Part shown: positions 7,909 through 17,123 of the stretch, one piece after another
How the letters are laid out: every line of letters starts with the position of its first letter
Numbering within the stretch: the stretch's first letter is position 1
Assembly (NCBI GenBank): GCA_021372675.1
Contig: JAJFTZ010000015.1
Span: forward strand, 1 to 42,136
DNA: 42,136 nucleotides
From: Eubacteriales bacterium
GTDB taxonomy: Bacteria > Bacillota > Clostridia > Christensenellales > CAG-138
Direction: 5' to 3'
The notes under the pieces: generated by a model
Database searches by the model: none
What the model saw: the letters and a program-made list of their open reading frames with translations, nothing else
Told to the model about the DNA's origin: nothing
Made by a program: the position numbers and the translations under genes

Positions 7909-8559
7909 ATGAACAAGATCATGTCGGCCAAGGAGGCCATCGGCCGCATTCGCGACAACGATGTGGTGATGATCGGCGGCTTCTTGCAGTGCGCTTCGCC
8001 CGAATACCTGCTCGCGGCTTTGATCGACGAGAGCGAGGCGACCGGCCTCACCGTCGTCAGCAACGACACCGGGTGGGAGTATTTGAACACCTTTCGGCTC
8101 ATGGAGCTCGGCAGGGTGAAAAAGGTGTATTCCACATGGGTCGGCGGCAACCCCATGACGGGCGCCATGTACGCGAGCGATCCAAGCAGCGTGGTGCTTG
8201 TGCCGCAGGGCACGCTGGCGGAGGCCGTGCGCGCGGCGGGCAGCGGCATAGGCGCGTTTCTCACGCCTACGGGCGTGGGCACCATCGCCGCCGACGGCAA
8301 GGAGGTCGTAACGCTCGACGGCCGCGAGTACCTGCTCGAAAAGGCCTTATATGGCGACGTCGCGCTCGTGCACGCGACCAAGGTCGATAAATTCGGCAAC
8401 TGCTACATGCGCGGTTCGAGCAAGAACTTTAACGCCATCATGCCGCAGGCGTGCAAGTTCGCCGTGGTGGAAGCCGAAGAGATTGTGGAGATCGGCGAGA
8501 TCGACCCCGATCTTGTAACGGTTTCGGGCATCTACATCGACGCGATCGTGGCGCTTTGA
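7909..8559 (+). CDS. atoD: Acetate/butyrate-acetoacetate CoA-transferase, alpha subunit
   Basis: Alpha subunit (216 residues) of a class I CoA-transferase, which moves CoA between a short-chain acyl-CoA and acetate or acetoacetate. Visible family features are the N-terminal MIGGF segment, the glycine-rich TPTGVGT motif near the middle and KVDKFGN. The ATG at 7909, preceded by AAAGGA, fits the family N-terminus; an upstream ATG at 7864 would add 15 unrelated residues. The beta subunit follows after 10 bases. Neighbouring thiolase and thioesterase genes point to acetoacetyl-CoA or butyryl-CoA metabolism. The exact substrate cannot be read from the sequence, so atoD is a family-level name. Confidence 0.9.
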   Translation: MNKIMSAKEAIGRIRDNDVVMIGGFLQCASPEYLLAALIDESEATGLTVVSNDTGWEYLNTFRLMELGRVKKVYSTWVGGNPMTGAMYASDPSSVVLVPQGTLAEAVRAAGSGIGAFLTPTGVGTIAADGKEVVTLDGREYLLEKALYGDVALVHATKVDKFGNCYMRGSSKNFNAIMPQACKFAVVEAEEIVEIGEIDPDLVTVSGIYIDAIVAL

Positions 8560-8569
8560 GGAGGAACAT

Positions 8570-9232
8570 ATGGATACCAAGGTATTTATCGCAAAGCGCG
8601 TTGCGCAGGAATTGAAAGACGGCGACGTGGTGAACCTCGGCATAGGGCTGCCCACGATGGTGGCCAACTACGTGCCCGAGGGGATCACCGTCATCTTCCA
8701 GTCGGAAAACGGCATTTTGGGTCTTGGGCCCGCGCCCGATCCCGGCAGGGAGGATAAGGACGTGCGAAACGCCGGAGGCGGCTGCGTGACCGCTATTCCC
8801 GGCGCGCAGTTCGTGAACAGCGCCGATTCGTTCGCCGCCATACGCGGCGGGCATGTGGCCATGGCGGTGTTGGGCGCGTTGCAGGTGGATGAAAAGGGCA
8901 ACCTCGCCAACTGGCTCGTGCCGGGCAAAAAGCTCAACGGCATGGGCGGCGCCATGGACCTTGTGACGGGCGCGCGGCAGGTGGTGGTGGCCATGGAGCA
9001 CACCGCCAAGGGCGCGCCGAAAATACTTCGGGAATGCACCTATCCGCTTACCGGCAAAGCCGTCGTGAAGCTTATCGTTACGGAAATGGGCGTGATACGC
9101 GTTACCAAGGAGGGGCTCGTGCTCGAGGAGATCGCGCCGGGCATCACCGTGGAACAGGTGCTCGCGGCCACGGAGGCGAAGCTCCTCCTCCACGAAAACC
9201 TAAAAGTGATGGATGTAGGCGAAGAAAACTGA
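8570..9232 (+). CDS. atoA: Acetate/butyrate-acetoacetate CoA-transferase, beta subunit
   Basis: Beta subunit (220 residues), carrying the catalytic glutamate of class I CoA-transferases: Glu46 in the motif QSENGILG, which forms the glutamyl-CoA thioester intermediate. Other family signatures are NLGIGLPT near the start and the GGAMDLV segment. A GGAGGAAC site precedes the ATG. With the alpha subunit it should form a heteromeric cytoplasmic enzyme. Substrate preference (acetoacetate, butyrate, propionate) is not decidable here. Confidence 0.92.
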   Translation: MDTKVFIAKRVAQELKDGDVVNLGIGLPTMVANYVPEGITVIFQSENGILGLGPAPDPGREDKDVRNAGGGCVTAIPGAQFVNSADSFAAIRGGHVAMAVLGALQVDEKGNLANWLVPGKKLNGMGGAMDLVTGARQVVVAMEHTAKGAPKILRECTYPLTGKAVVKLIVTEMGVIRVTKEGLVLEEIAPGITVEQVLAATEAKLLLHENLKVMDVGEEN

Positions 9233-9249
9233 AGGGCATTTTAAACATG

Positions 9250-9289
9250 CGCCGGAGCACGCCGCTAACCGGCGGACTCCGGCGTTTTT
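9250..9289 (+). terminator. Intrinsic terminator or attenuator between CoA-transferase and thiolase genes
   Basis: CGCCGGAG (9250-9257) pairs with CTCCGGCG (9277-9284), with an inner GCCG/CGGC stem and a TTTTT tract. It sits inside an otherwise compact operon, so it may set a lower level for the downstream genes. Confidence 0.75.
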
Positions 9290-9314
9290 ATGAAAGCAGA
9301 AAAGGAGAATGCGC

Positions 9315-10496
9315 ATGTTAAAGGAAATCGTGCTTGCCGGCGCGTGCCGCACGGCGCTTGGGAAATTCGGAGGGACTTTGGCGGAGGTGCCCGCGGCGGA
9401 GCTGGGCGCGATCGTCATAAAGGAAGCGGTGAGGCGCGCGGGCTTAAGTCCTACGCAGGTGGACGAGGTCTACATGGGCTGCGTGCTGCAAGCGGGCCTT
9501 GGGCAGAACGTGGCGCGTCAGGCGTCCCTTAAGGCCGGCCTGCCGGCGGATGTTCCCGCGACCACCGTCAACAACGTGTGCGGCTCGGGCCTTAAATGCG
9601 TGGGCCTCGCGGCGGCACTCGTCGCCGCGGGCGACGCGGATATCGTGGTGGCGGGCGGCACGGAAAACATGAGCCTCGCGCCCTACGCGCTTCCTCAGGC
9701 GCGTTTTGGGTACCGCATGAACGACGGCAAGCTCGTGGATACCATGGTGAAGGACGGCCTATGGGACGCTTTCAACGACTACCACATGGGCGTCACCGCC
9801 GAAAACGTGGCCAGGAAATACGGCGTGAGCCGCGAGGCCCAAGATGAGTTCGCCGCGAAAAGCCAGCAAAAATGCGAGGCCGCGCAAAACGCGGGCAAGT
9901 TCGACGAGGAGATCGTGGCGGTTCCCGTAAAGGTCAAAAAGGAGATCGTCGAATTTAAAGTAGACGAGTACCCGCGCGCAGGCGTGACCGCCGACGGGCT
10001 TACGAAGCTTCGGCCCGCGTTCCAAAACGACGGCACGGTCACGGCGGCGAACGCCTCCGGCATCAACGACGGCGCGGCCGCGGTGGTGGTGATGAGCGCG
10101 GAAAAGGCGAAGGAACTCGGCGTAAAGCCGCTCGCGAGGCTTCGTATTTGCACATCCGCGGGCGTGGAGCCCGAGATCATGGGCATAGGCCCCGTAGCGA
10201 GCACCAAAAAGGCATTCGCGCGCACCGGGCTTACCATAGACGATATCGACCTTATCGAGGCGAACGAGGCGTTTGCGGCGCAGGCGCTGGCGGTCGGCGG
10301 CGAGCTAAACCTCCCCGAGGAAAAGCTCAACGTCAACGGCGGCGCGATCGCGCTCGGCCACCCCATCGGCGCGTCGGGCTGCCGCATCCTCGTAACGCTC
10401 CTTTACGAGCTGAAGCGAAGCGGCAAAAAGCGCGGCATGGCGACGCTCTGCGTGGGCGGCGGCATGGGCGTTACGGCCATCGTCGAGGCGCTTTAA
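9315..10496 (+). CDS. atoB: Acetyl-CoA C-acetyltransferase (thiolase)
   Basis: This 393-residue enzyme condenses two acetyl-CoA to acetoacetyl-CoA, or the reverse, in the cytoplasm. The catalytic set is complete: Cys89 in NNVCGSGLK, His349 in GHPIGASG and Cys379 in CVGGGMG. Length and motifs are typical of biosynthetic thiolases (ThlA/AtoB type). Two in-frame ATGs exist. The second, at 9315, lies 7 bases after AAAGGAG, while the first at 9309 lies only one base after it, so 9315 is preferred. The gene overlaps the thioesterase by one base (TAATG). Confidence 0.95.
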   Translation: MLKEIVLAGACRTALGKFGGTLAEVPAAELGAIVIKEAVRRAGLSPTQVDEVYMGCVLQAGLGQNVARQASLKAGLPADVPATTVNNVCGSGLKCVGLAAALVAAGDADIVVAGGTENMSLAPYALPQARFGYRMNDGKLVDTMVKDGLWDAFNDYHMGVTAENVARKYGVSREAQDEFAAKSQQKCEAAQNAGKFDEEIVAVPVKVKKEIVEFKVDEYPRAGVTADGLTKLRPAFQNDGTVTAANASGINDGAAAVVVMSAEKAKELGVKPLARLRICTSAGVEPEIMGIGPVASTKKAFARTGLTIDDIDLIEANEAFAAQALAVGGELNLPEEKLNVNGGAIALGHPIGASGCRILVTLLYELKRSGKKRGMATLCVGGGMGVTAIVEAL

Positions 10497-10888
10497 TGGA
10501 GCTTGGCATCCGGGGCGAAGCGAGCCTCGTCGTAAACGGCTCCAACACCGCGCAGGCCATGAAAAGCGGGCTCCTTCCCGTGTTCGCCACGCCTATGATG
10601 GTGGCGCTCATGGAGGACGCCGCGGCGAAAAGCGTGCAGCCCTATTTAAAGGACGGGCAAACCACCGTGGGCACGCTCGTGAACGTGAAGCATTTGAGCG
10701 CCACGCCCGAGGGCGTGGCGGTAAGCGCACAAAGCGAGCTTATAGAGATCGACGGGCGCCGCCTGGTGTTTTCCGTTTCGGCCCGCGACGCGTCGGGGCC
10801 CATCGGAGAGGGCACGCATGAGCGCTTCATCGTGGACGCCGCGCGGTTCATGGAAAAAACAAAGGCGAAAAAGCAAGCCGAACAATAA
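10496..10888 (+). CDS. Hotdog-fold acyl-CoA thioesterase, FlK (fluoroacetyl-CoA thioesterase) family
   Basis: A 130-residue single-domain hotdog protein. The segments FATPMMVALMEDAA, VKHLSATPEG and GEGTHERFIV match the FlK-like thioesterase family. Thr and Glu in the first segment and His in the second correspond to the catalytic Thr-Glu-His set described for FlK. It would hydrolyse a short acyl-CoA. Specificity for fluoroacetyl-CoA is known for the Streptomyces founder only and should not be assumed here. The ATG overlaps the thiolase stop codon, so the two are translationally coupled. Confidence 0.88.
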   Translation: MELGIRGEASLVVNGSNTAQAMKSGLLPVFATPMMVALMEDAAAKSVQPYLKDGQTTVGTLVNVKHLSATPEGVAVSAQSELIEIDGRRLVFSVSARDASGPIGEGTHERFIVDAARFMEKTKAKKQAEQ

Positions 10889-10903
10889 AGGAAAAAGTAT
10901 TCT

Positions 10904-12274
10904 ATGATCTACGATCTCATCGTTTTGGGCGGAGGGCCCGCCGGTTATTTGGCCGCAGAGCGCGCGGGGCACGCGGGCATGAATGTGCTCCTCGTTGAAA
11001 AGCGCTCGGTGGGCGGCGTATGCCTCAACGAGGGCTGCATCCCCACCAAAACGCTTCTTTACAGCGCAAAGCTGTACGACGGCGCGGTGAACGGCGCGAA
11101 ATACGGCGTGAGCGCGGATGCGGCGCGGCTTGACCACGCGAAGGTTGTCGCCCGCAAGGATAAGGTCGTTAAGCTTTTGGTCGGCGGCGTGAAAAGCGCG
11201 CTCAAGGCCGAAAGCGTAACGGTCGCCGAAGGCGAAGGCATCGTTAAGGGGAAAGCCCCGGAGGGCTTTCTCGTGAACGCCGGCGGCGAAACGCATACGG
11301 GCAAGCGCCTCCTTCTCGCCATGGGTTCCGTGCCCGCGCTTCCCCCCATCAAGGGCCTCAGGGAAGCGGTGGAAAGCGGCTTTGCCGTTACGAGCCGCGA
11401 GGCGCTCGAAAGGAAGGAGCTTCCGAAAAGCCTCTGCGTCATCGGCGGGGGCGTGATCGGCCTTGAGCTCGCGTCGTACTTCAACTCCGCTCTCGTCAAG
11501 GTGACGGTCGTGGAGATGCTTGACCATATCGCGGGCGAAAACGACCGGGAGCTCGTCGCGATCTTGCAGAAGGGTTACGAGAAAAAGGGCGTTTCCTTCG
11601 CGCTCGGCGCGCGCGTCACCGAGATCGCGCAAAACGGCGTGCGCTACGAAAAGGACGGCATCGAAACGTTTTTAGAGGCGGATACGGTGCTTTTATCTAT
11701 CGGCAGGCGGGCGAACACGCAGGGCATGGGCCTTGAAAGCCTGGGCGTAGCCTTGGAGCGCGGGGCCGTGACGACGGACGAGCATATGCGCACCAATGTG
11801 GAAAACGTGTATGCGGCGGGGGATGTTAACGGCAAATCCATGCTCGCGCACACCGCCTACCGCGAGGCGGAGGTCGCGGTGAACCACATGCTTGGGCTGC
11901 CGGACGCCATGCGCTACGACGCCATCCCCGCGGTGCTTTACACAAGCCCCGAGCTTGCCTCCGTGGGCGAGACCGAGGCGAGCGCGCGCGAAAAGGGGTA
12001 CGACGCGGAGGTCGTATCGCTGCCGATGCGGTTTAGCGGGCGCTACCTTGCGGAAAACGAGGGGGGCGACGGCGTTTTCAAGCTCGTGGCCGACCGCGCG
12101 CGCGGCGTGCTTTTGGGCGCGCAGGCGCTCGGCAGCTATTCCTCGGAGTTCATCGTGGCGGCGGGCATTTTGATCGACCTTGAAACGCCCGTGGAGCGCA
12201 TTAAAAAAATTGTTTTCCCGCATCCGACAGTTTCCGAGATCATTCGCGAGGCTATCTTCAAGCTTTCGTGGTAA
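10904..12274 (+). CDS. lpdA: Dihydrolipoamide dehydrogenase (E3)
   Basis: A 456-residue FAD/NAD-dependent disulfide oxidoreductase. Visible features: FAD-binding GGGPAGYLAA at the N-terminus, the redox-active disulfide Cys40/Cys45 in GGVCLNEGCIPTK, the NAD-binding GGGVIGLE near residue 182, and the C-terminal FPHPTVSE motif with the active-site His-Pro of the E3 group. E3 reoxidises lipoyl groups of 2-oxoacid dehydrogenases or the glycine cleavage system, but no E1, E2 or lipoyl-protein gene is near. It lies 15 bases after the thioesterase gene, at the end of the acyl-CoA operon. Either it serves a complex encoded elsewhere or it has another partner. Confidence 0.93.
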   Translation: MIYDLIVLGGGPAGYLAAERAGHAGMNVLLVEKRSVGGVCLNEGCIPTKTLLYSAKLYDGAVNGAKYGVSADAARLDHAKVVARKDKVVKLLVGGVKSALKAESVTVAEGEGIVKGKAPEGFLVNAGGETHTGKRLLLAMGSVPALPPIKGLREAVESGFAVTSREALERKELPKSLCVIGGGVIGLELASYFNSALVKVTVVEMLDHIAGENDRELVAILQKGYEKKGVSFALGARVTEIAQNGVRYEKDGIETFLEADTVLLSIGRRANTQGMGLESLGVALERGAVTTDEHMRTNVENVYAAGDVNGKSMLAHTAYREAEVAVNHMLGLPDAMRYDAIPAVLYTSPELASVGETEASAREKGYDAEVVSLPMRFSGRYLAENEGGDGVFKLVADRARGVLLGAQALGSYSSEFIVAAGILIDLETPVERIKKIVFPHPTVSEIIREAIFKLSW

Positions 12275-12308
12275 AATAAGGTAATGATTAACCCTATGGG
12301 AGGAAACG

Positions 12309-13964
12309 ATGGACAAGGGCGCCGGTAAAAACGCGCAGCGCGAGCTGAGCATGCCCGGATACGTGCAAAAAAGCGGCGCGGCCAAACGGGCCGCGTATGC
12401 TTCCTCGCGCGCCGGCGCATCCAAAAAGACCGCGGCGAAGCGCAAGGGCGGCGGCGCGCGCAAGCGGCGCAGGCAAAGGCCCACGATGCGCACCTGGATC
12501 GCGGCGTCCGTGCTGGTGCTTCTCGCGGCGGCGCTCATCGTGCTGTTCGGCGGCGACAGGGGCGAGGCCATGACCTCGGACATAGGCGACAACGAAAAAA
12601 TCTGCGAAGGCGTCTACCTTGAAAACACATACATAGGCGGCAAGTCTGTGGAGGCCGCGCGCGCTATGGCGACGGAGCTTGCGCGCACAAGGCTCGCAAG
12701 CGCGAGTCTGTCGCTCTTTTCGCAAAACGGCGCCTACGCGCTTCCCGCCTCGGAGATCGATCTTTCGGCGGGCGTTGACGAGGCCGTGGAGGAGGCGTAC
12801 GCATGCGGACGCGTGGGCAACGCAATCGAAAACGCGCGCGCCAGAAGCGAGCTGAAGGAGACGGGGAAAACCATCTCCCTCCGCTTCACCCTTAGGGAGG
12901 CGGCGCTTTTAAGCCTGATCGAGGAGGCGAAAACGCTTTTCGACGTTTCGCCCGAGGAGCCTTACGCGGTCCCCTCGCTGAGTTCGGATTTCGTGCAGAG
13001 CTTCGCGTTTTACGAGGGGAAGAGCGGCCGCGCGCTCGATGTGCAGGCGACGGCCAAGCTCGTGATGGCGGCGGTGGAGCGCGGGGAGCTTAGCGCGCAG
13101 ATCGAGCCCGTGTTCACGGAGCTTCCCCCTGCGATGACGCTCGATTTCATCAAGGAAAACACCAAGCGCATCTCCACCTTTACCACGCGCTTCCGCGCGG
13201 GCGGCAGCGAGATCGTGGAGAACCGCGTGTTTAACATTAGAAAGGCGACGGATATCCTCAACTGCCACGTCGTGGCGCCCAACGAGACCTTCAGCTACAA
13301 CGAGGTTGTGGGTCCGCGCACGAACGAGGGCGGCTGGAAGGACGCCAACGGCATTTCGGGCGGCAAGGAATACACCTTGCAGGCGGGCGGCGGCGTGTGC
13401 CAAACCAGCACCACCCTCTATAACGCCCTTCTGTGCGGCCACCTTACGGTGACGGACCGCAGCAAGCATTCCATCCCCTCCGACTATGTGGAGAAAGGGC
13501 TCGACGCCACGGTGGACACGAGCGGCATCGACCTTAAGTTTTTAAACGATACGGGCGCGCCCGTCTACATTTTCATGTACATCAAGCCCGATCCGAACGA
13601 TTCGAAATACCTCACCATCACCGTTTCGCTTTACGGCAAGCCCCTGCCGGAGGGCGTCACCTATAAGCCGAGAAGCGTGATCACGGCCAGCGCCGTGCAG
13701 GATCAGCCCATTTACACCGAGGATGCCGGCATTCCGCGCGGCTATCAGCTCGTGAGCGTGCAGCCGCACGACGGCTTTACGGCCGAGGCGTACCTCGATA
13801 AATACGTGAACGGCGTGCTCGAGGGCTCCGAGTACCTCCACACCGATAAATACAGGGGCAACCCGGCGGAGATACGCATCGGCACCGGCGACCCGGCGGC
13901 CCTCGCCGTACCCCCCGGCGCCACGCCCGTATCGCCCGGCGCCACGGATGCGGGGAACGGATAA
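12309..13964 (+). CDS. VanW-family membrane-anchored protein
   Basis: A 551-residue protein with a strongly basic cytoplasmic N-terminus (about 1-58, including GGGARKRRRQRP). One transmembrane helix follows (about 61-79), then a peptidoglycan-binding-4-like region (about 100-260). The VanW domain comes next (about 285-420), with the signature GGGVCQTSTTLYNALL and NETFSYNEVVGPRT, and then a beta-rich tail ending in a Pro/Gly/Ala linker. VanW proteins are common in Gram-positive bacteria and linked to the cell wall; their biochemical role is unknown, and the presence of VanW does not imply vancomycin resistance. The start has GGGAGGAAACG before the ATG. The next gene begins 2 bases after the stop codon. 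Confidence 0.93.
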   Translation: MDKGAGKNAQRELSMPGYVQKSGAAKRAAYASSRAGASKKTAAKRKGGGARKRRRQRPTMRTWIAASVLVLLAAALIVLFGGDRGEAMTSDIGDNEKICEGVYLENTYIGGKSVEAARAMATELARTRLASASLSLFSQNGAYALPASEIDLSAGVDEAVEEAYACGRVGNAIENARARSELKETGKTISLRFTLREAALLSLIEEAKTLFDVSPEEPYAVPSLSSDFVQSFAFYEGKSGRALDVQATAKLVMAAVERGELSAQIEPVFTELPPAMTLDFIKENTKRISTFTTRFRAGGSEIVENRVFNIRKATDILNCHVVAPNETFSYNEVVGPRTNEGGWKDANGISGGKEYTLQAGGGVCQTSTTLYNALLCGHLTVTDRSKHSIPSDYVEKGLDATVDTSGIDLKFLNDTGAPVYIFMYIKPDPNDSKYLTITVSLYGKPLPEGVTYKPRSVITASAVQDQPIYTEDAGIPRGYQLVSVQPHDGFTAEAYLDKYVNGVLEGSEYLHTDKYRGNPAEIRIGTGDPAALAVPPGATPVSPGATDAGNG

Positions 13965-13966
13965 AA

Positions 13967-15286
13967 ATGCGCCGCCCCCTTAGAAAGAAAAACTTAGCAC
14001 TCCTGATCGCGGCGCTTTTTACGTGCCTCGCGCTTGCCTCGTGCGCCGGTTATTCCGGCGACATGGAAGGCCGCGTTTCACGGGCGCCGCTTTCTTCGCT
14101 CCTCGAGCATGCGCTTCGGGTGGAGCTCGGGCAGATCGCCAAGGAGGGCGCGTCCTCCGGCTCCATCGGCGCGGGCGAGGCGGTGTTCCACGCAGGCTCA
14201 AAGGGCGGCGAGCGCCTCGAAACGCTTTCGGCGGAGGAGCTTCTCGCCTATCAAAGCATTTATGGCGACGCGTCCGCCGTCTATTACAAGAATAAGCTCG
14301 AGGGCGACATGCTCCTCCCCTATATGGCCATGCTTTACGCGCTCGAAAACGGCTTCGAGCGCGCCTATTTCAGCTCCTTTTCGCTCACCGTGGAGGATAT
14401 TTACAAGTCCTACAGCTATCTCACCTGTGACGACCCCTTCTTTGAAAGCAACTACAACATCGGCGTAGAGTACCTCACGCCGGGCGAGGGCGATACGATA
14501 AGCCCCGTCTATTTCTGTTTGTATACCTCGGCGCTTTTGCCCGCGGCGACGGAGAAAAAGGTAGCGGCGTACGAAAAGGCAAAGGCGGTCGTGGCCGCCG
14601 CGCCCGCCGGCAGCGAGGCGCAGCGGGCCGAATACCTGTACCGCAAGCTCGTGGAGACCACGCGCTACGTCGCCTACGAAAACGACGGCGCGCGGCGCGA
14701 CTACCTTTACGACGCGCTCGTACTTGGCAGCAGCAACTGCGACGGCTTCGCGAACGCGCTCGCCATGCTCTATAACCTCGCGGGGATCGAGAGCGTGCTC
14801 GCGATCGGCAGCGACGAAAACGATGGCCACGCGTGGGTCACGGCCAAGCTCGATAACGCCTATTATCATTTCGACCCCACCTACGATGCCGACGGTGCGC
14901 GCTCCGCGGCGCGCGGCGGCAAGCTCTATTACTTCCGCCTGTCCGATCCGGCGGCGTTCGCGCTTTTGCGCCGTTACGACCAGGATATCGCGGACGCCGC
15001 GCCCAAATGCGGCGACACGTCCTTCGACGAGGCCCCGGTCGATATCGAGGTAACCGATTTTTCCGCTTCGGAAAACCTCGGCGTGGTCGCGGACGCCTTT
15101 GAAAAGGATATGGAATACGACGACGGCTGCCTGGTGGTCGCCTGCCCGTCGTTTTTCGGGGCGGCGTGGGAGGAGCTCGACGCGGCGTTTGGCGCGATGG
15201 CGGACGAGGTAAACCTTATGGGCACCGTGGACGCCTACCTTTTAAACGACCGGGGCTTTTTGATCCTGTACGGGACAACCGGGTAG
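13967..15286 (+). CDS. Transglutaminase-like lipoprotein
   Basis: This 439-residue protein begins with a lipoprotein signal peptide (lipobox LASC, Cys near residue 27). The transglutaminase-like core lies at about 215-310, with the Cys in SSNCDGFANA, the His in DGHAWVTAKL and the Asp in HFDPTYDADG forming the expected Cys-His-Asp triad. Bacterial relatives act as extracellular cysteine proteases or are of unknown role. The segment before the core is helical and contains no second recognised domain. It sits 2 bases after the VanW gene, which suggests a shared wall-related task. Confidence 0.88.
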   Translation: MRRPLRKKNLALLIAALFTCLALASCAGYSGDMEGRVSRAPLSSLLEHALRVELGQIAKEGASSGSIGAGEAVFHAGSKGGERLETLSAEELLAYQSIYGDASAVYYKNKLEGDMLLPYMAMLYALENGFERAYFSSFSLTVEDIYKSYSYLTCDDPFFESNYNIGVEYLTPGEGDTISPVYFCLYTSALLPAATEKKVAAYEKAKAVVAAAPAGSEAQRAEYLYRKLVETTRYVAYENDGARRDYLYDALVLGSSNCDGFANALAMLYNLAGIESVLAIGSDENDGHAWVTAKLDNAYYHFDPTYDADGARSAARGGKLYYFRLSDPAAFALLRRYDQDIADAAPKCGDTSFDEAPVDIEVTDFSASENLGVVADAFEKDMEYDDGCLVVACPSFFGAAWEELDAAFGAMADEVNLMGTVDAYLLNDRGFLILYGTTG

Positions 15287-15311
15287 CGCGGCCTGAAGGA
15301 CGATAATAAAC

Positions 15312-15342
15312 TTGCACATAAAGCGCCAAAGTATGGTAGAAT
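15312..15342 (+). promoter_or_regulatory. Possible promoter of the flavoprotein-rubredoxin gene
   Basis: TTGCAC (15312-15317) and TAGAAT (15337-15342) are separated by 19 bases, one or two more than ideal. The gene starts 60 bases further on with a strong GGAGG. Confidence 0.5.
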
Positions 15343-15402
15343 AAGCTCTACGAAGAGAAAAGCCGGGGGCACTCTTTCGATCGTTCACGGAGGAAAAAGC
15401 AC

Positions 15403-16053
15403 ATGAACCCCAATGTATTCCGCAAAATCTCCTATGGCCTCTACGCCATAGGCACGCAGGACGCCGCAAACAAGCGCCCCACGGGCTGCATCCTCAACAG
15501 CGTCATGCAGGTCACCTCGTCCCCCGCCACCGTCGCCATCAGCGTGAACCGCGACAACTATACCAACCCCTGCATCCGCGAGAGCGGCATGTTTTCGGTT
15601 TCCATCCTTTCCGAGGCGTGCGACCCCGCGGTCATCGGCAAATTCGGCTTCCGCACCGGCCGCGATACGGACAAGTTCGCTGGCGTCGCCTATGAGCTCA
15701 GGGAAAATATGCCCGTTTTGAAGGAGAGCTGCGGCTACGTCGTATGCAAGGTGATCGCTTCGATGGAAGCGCCCACCCACACGGTGTTCCTCGGCGAGAC
15801 GGTGGATTGCGACACGCTGAATGACGAACCGCCCATGACCTACGCTTATTACCATAAGGTCGTCAAGGGTAAAACGCCGAAAAACGCCTCCACCTACATC
15901 GCGGAGGAAAAGCCCGCGAAAAAAACCGTTTGGCGCTGCACCGTATGCGGCTACGAGTACGACGGGGCGATCCCCTTCGAGGAGCTGCCCGACGATTACG
16001 TCTGCCCGCTCTGCGGCGCGGCGAAGGATATGTTCGAAAAGGTCGAGGCGTAA
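15403..16053 (+). CDS. Flavin reductase-like protein fused to rubredoxin (high-molecular-weight rubredoxin)
   Basis: A 216-residue two-domain redox protein. Residues 1-155 form an FMN-binding split-barrel flavin reductase domain (start [15 protein letters not shown], typical [13 protein letters not shown] segment). Residues 170-216 form a rubredoxin with the iron ligands in [12 protein letters not shown] and CPLCGA. In acetogenic and sulfate-reducing anaerobes such Hrb proteins pass electrons from NAD(P)H to flavodiiron oxygen/NO reductases or other acceptors, which protects the cell from oxygen. No flavodiiron gene lies in the window. The gene has its own leader and is probably monocistronic. 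Confidence 0.93.
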   Translation: MNPNVFRKISYGLYAIGTQDAANKRPTGCILNSVMQVTSSPATVAISVNRDNYTNPCIRESGMFSVSILSEACDPAVIGKFGFRTGRDTDKFAGVAYELRENMPVLKESCGYVVCKVIASMEAPTHTVFLGETVDCDTLNDEPPMTYAYYHKVVKGKTPKNASTYIAEEKPAKKTVWRCTVCGYEYDGAIPFEELPDDYVCPLCGAAKDMFEKVEA

Positions 16054-16086
16054 AAACCTTAACCTTGCGATAGACACCAAGGGGTA

Positions 16087-16106
16087 GGGGCGGCGAAAAC
16101 CGCCCC
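16087..16106 (+). terminator. GC-rich hairpin after the flavoprotein-rubredoxin gene
   Basis: GGGGCGG pairs with CCGCCCC across a 6-base loop, but only a short TTT follows. It may terminate weakly between the rubredoxin gene and the ABC operon. Confidence 0.45.
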
Positions 16107-16148
16107 CCTTTCGGCTTGCAAAAAATTGATCCTTATCGGGGAGGGCGC

Positions 16149-17123
16149 ATGATCGAGCTTAAGCACATCACAAAAACGTTTCGGGTGGTTCGGCGCGAGG
16201 GAGGTATGAAGGCTGCGGCGCGGGCGCTTTTTAAGCGAAGCGTCACGCTCGTGCGCGCGCTCGACGATGTTTCCTTCTCCATCGGCGACGGGGAGATGGT
16301 GGGGTACATCGGCCCAAACGGCGCGGGAAAGAGCAGCACCATTAAAATTCTGTGCGGCATCCTCACGCCGGATAGCGGTTCCTGCACGATCGACGGCCTC
16401 ACGCCGTGGAAGGATAGGAAGGAGCACGTCAAGCGCATCGGCGTGGTATTCGGCCAGCGCACGCAGCTTTGGTGGGACGTGCCGGTCGTGGATTCGTTCG
16501 AGCTCATCCGCGACATCTACCGCGTGGAGGAGCAAAAGTACCGCCGCAATTTAAACGAACTCACGGAGCTACTGGACCTTGCGGAGCTTATGAAAACGCC
16601 CGCGCGCCAGCTCTCGCTCGGGCAAAGGATGCGCTGCGAGCTTGCGGCGTCGCTTTTGCACGAGCCGCAAATCCTCTTTTTGGACGAGCCGACCATCGGC
16701 CTTGACGCCGTGTCGAAAATCGCCGTGCGCGGCTTTATCAAGCGCGTTAACCGCGAGCGGGGCGCCACCGTTGTGCTGACCACCCACGACATGCAGGATA
16801 TCGAGGCGCTCACGGAGCGCATTTTGCTCATCGGCAAAGGGAAAATACTCCTCGACGGTTCGCTTTCGGAGCTTAAAACGCGCAATTCCCCCTTCAAGAC
16901 CGTAACGCTCACCTGCTCGAACGGCGAGTTTATTGTACCCCATGGCATTTCCATGAAGGAGCGCATGGACGGGCGCGCCGTGTTCGCGGTGGATACGAGG
17001 CTTATTTCCGTTTCCGACGCCATCGCCGCGCTTACGAAAAGCACGGAGGTCGCCGACCTTTCCGTTACCGGGGCGAGCGCTGAGGAAATGGTGGTATCGC
17101 TTTACGAGGAGTTTTCCATATGA
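16149..17123 (+). CDS. ABC-2 type transporter, ATP-binding protein
   Basis: A 324-residue ATPase of the DrrA/Nod-type ABC-2 family. Walker A is GPNGAGKSS, the signature motif is LSLGQRMRCE, Walker B is ILFLDEPTIGLD, and the switch His is in TTHDM. An insertion before Walker A (RREGGMKAAARALFKR) and a C-terminal extension of about 90 residues are characteristic of the subfamily that works with two DUF990-like permeases. The ATG at 16149 lies just after GGGGAGGG; an in-frame start at 16116 is less likely. The stop codon overlaps the first permease (ATGA). Substrate unknown. Confidence 0.93.
   Translation: MIELKHITKTFRVVRREGGMKAAARALFKRSVTLVRALDDVSFSIGDGEMVGYIGPNGAGKSSTIKILCGILTPDSGSCTIDGLTPWKDRKEHVKRIGVVFGQRTQLWWDVPVVDSFELIRDIYRVEEQKYRRNLNELTELLDLAELMKTPARQLSLGQRMRCELAASLLHEPQILFLDEPTIGLDAVSKIAVRGFIKRVNRERGATVVLTTHDMQDIEALTERILLIGKGKILLDGSLSELKTRNSPFKTVTLTCSNGEFIVPHGISMKERMDGRAVFAVDTRLISVSDAIAALTKSTEVADLSVTGASAEEMVVSLYEEFSI

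Noticed and set aside
12309-13964. Vancomycin resistance function for the VanW protein
   Set aside because: No vanHAX, vanR/S or other resistance genes nearby; VanW domains are common in non-resistant Clostridia.
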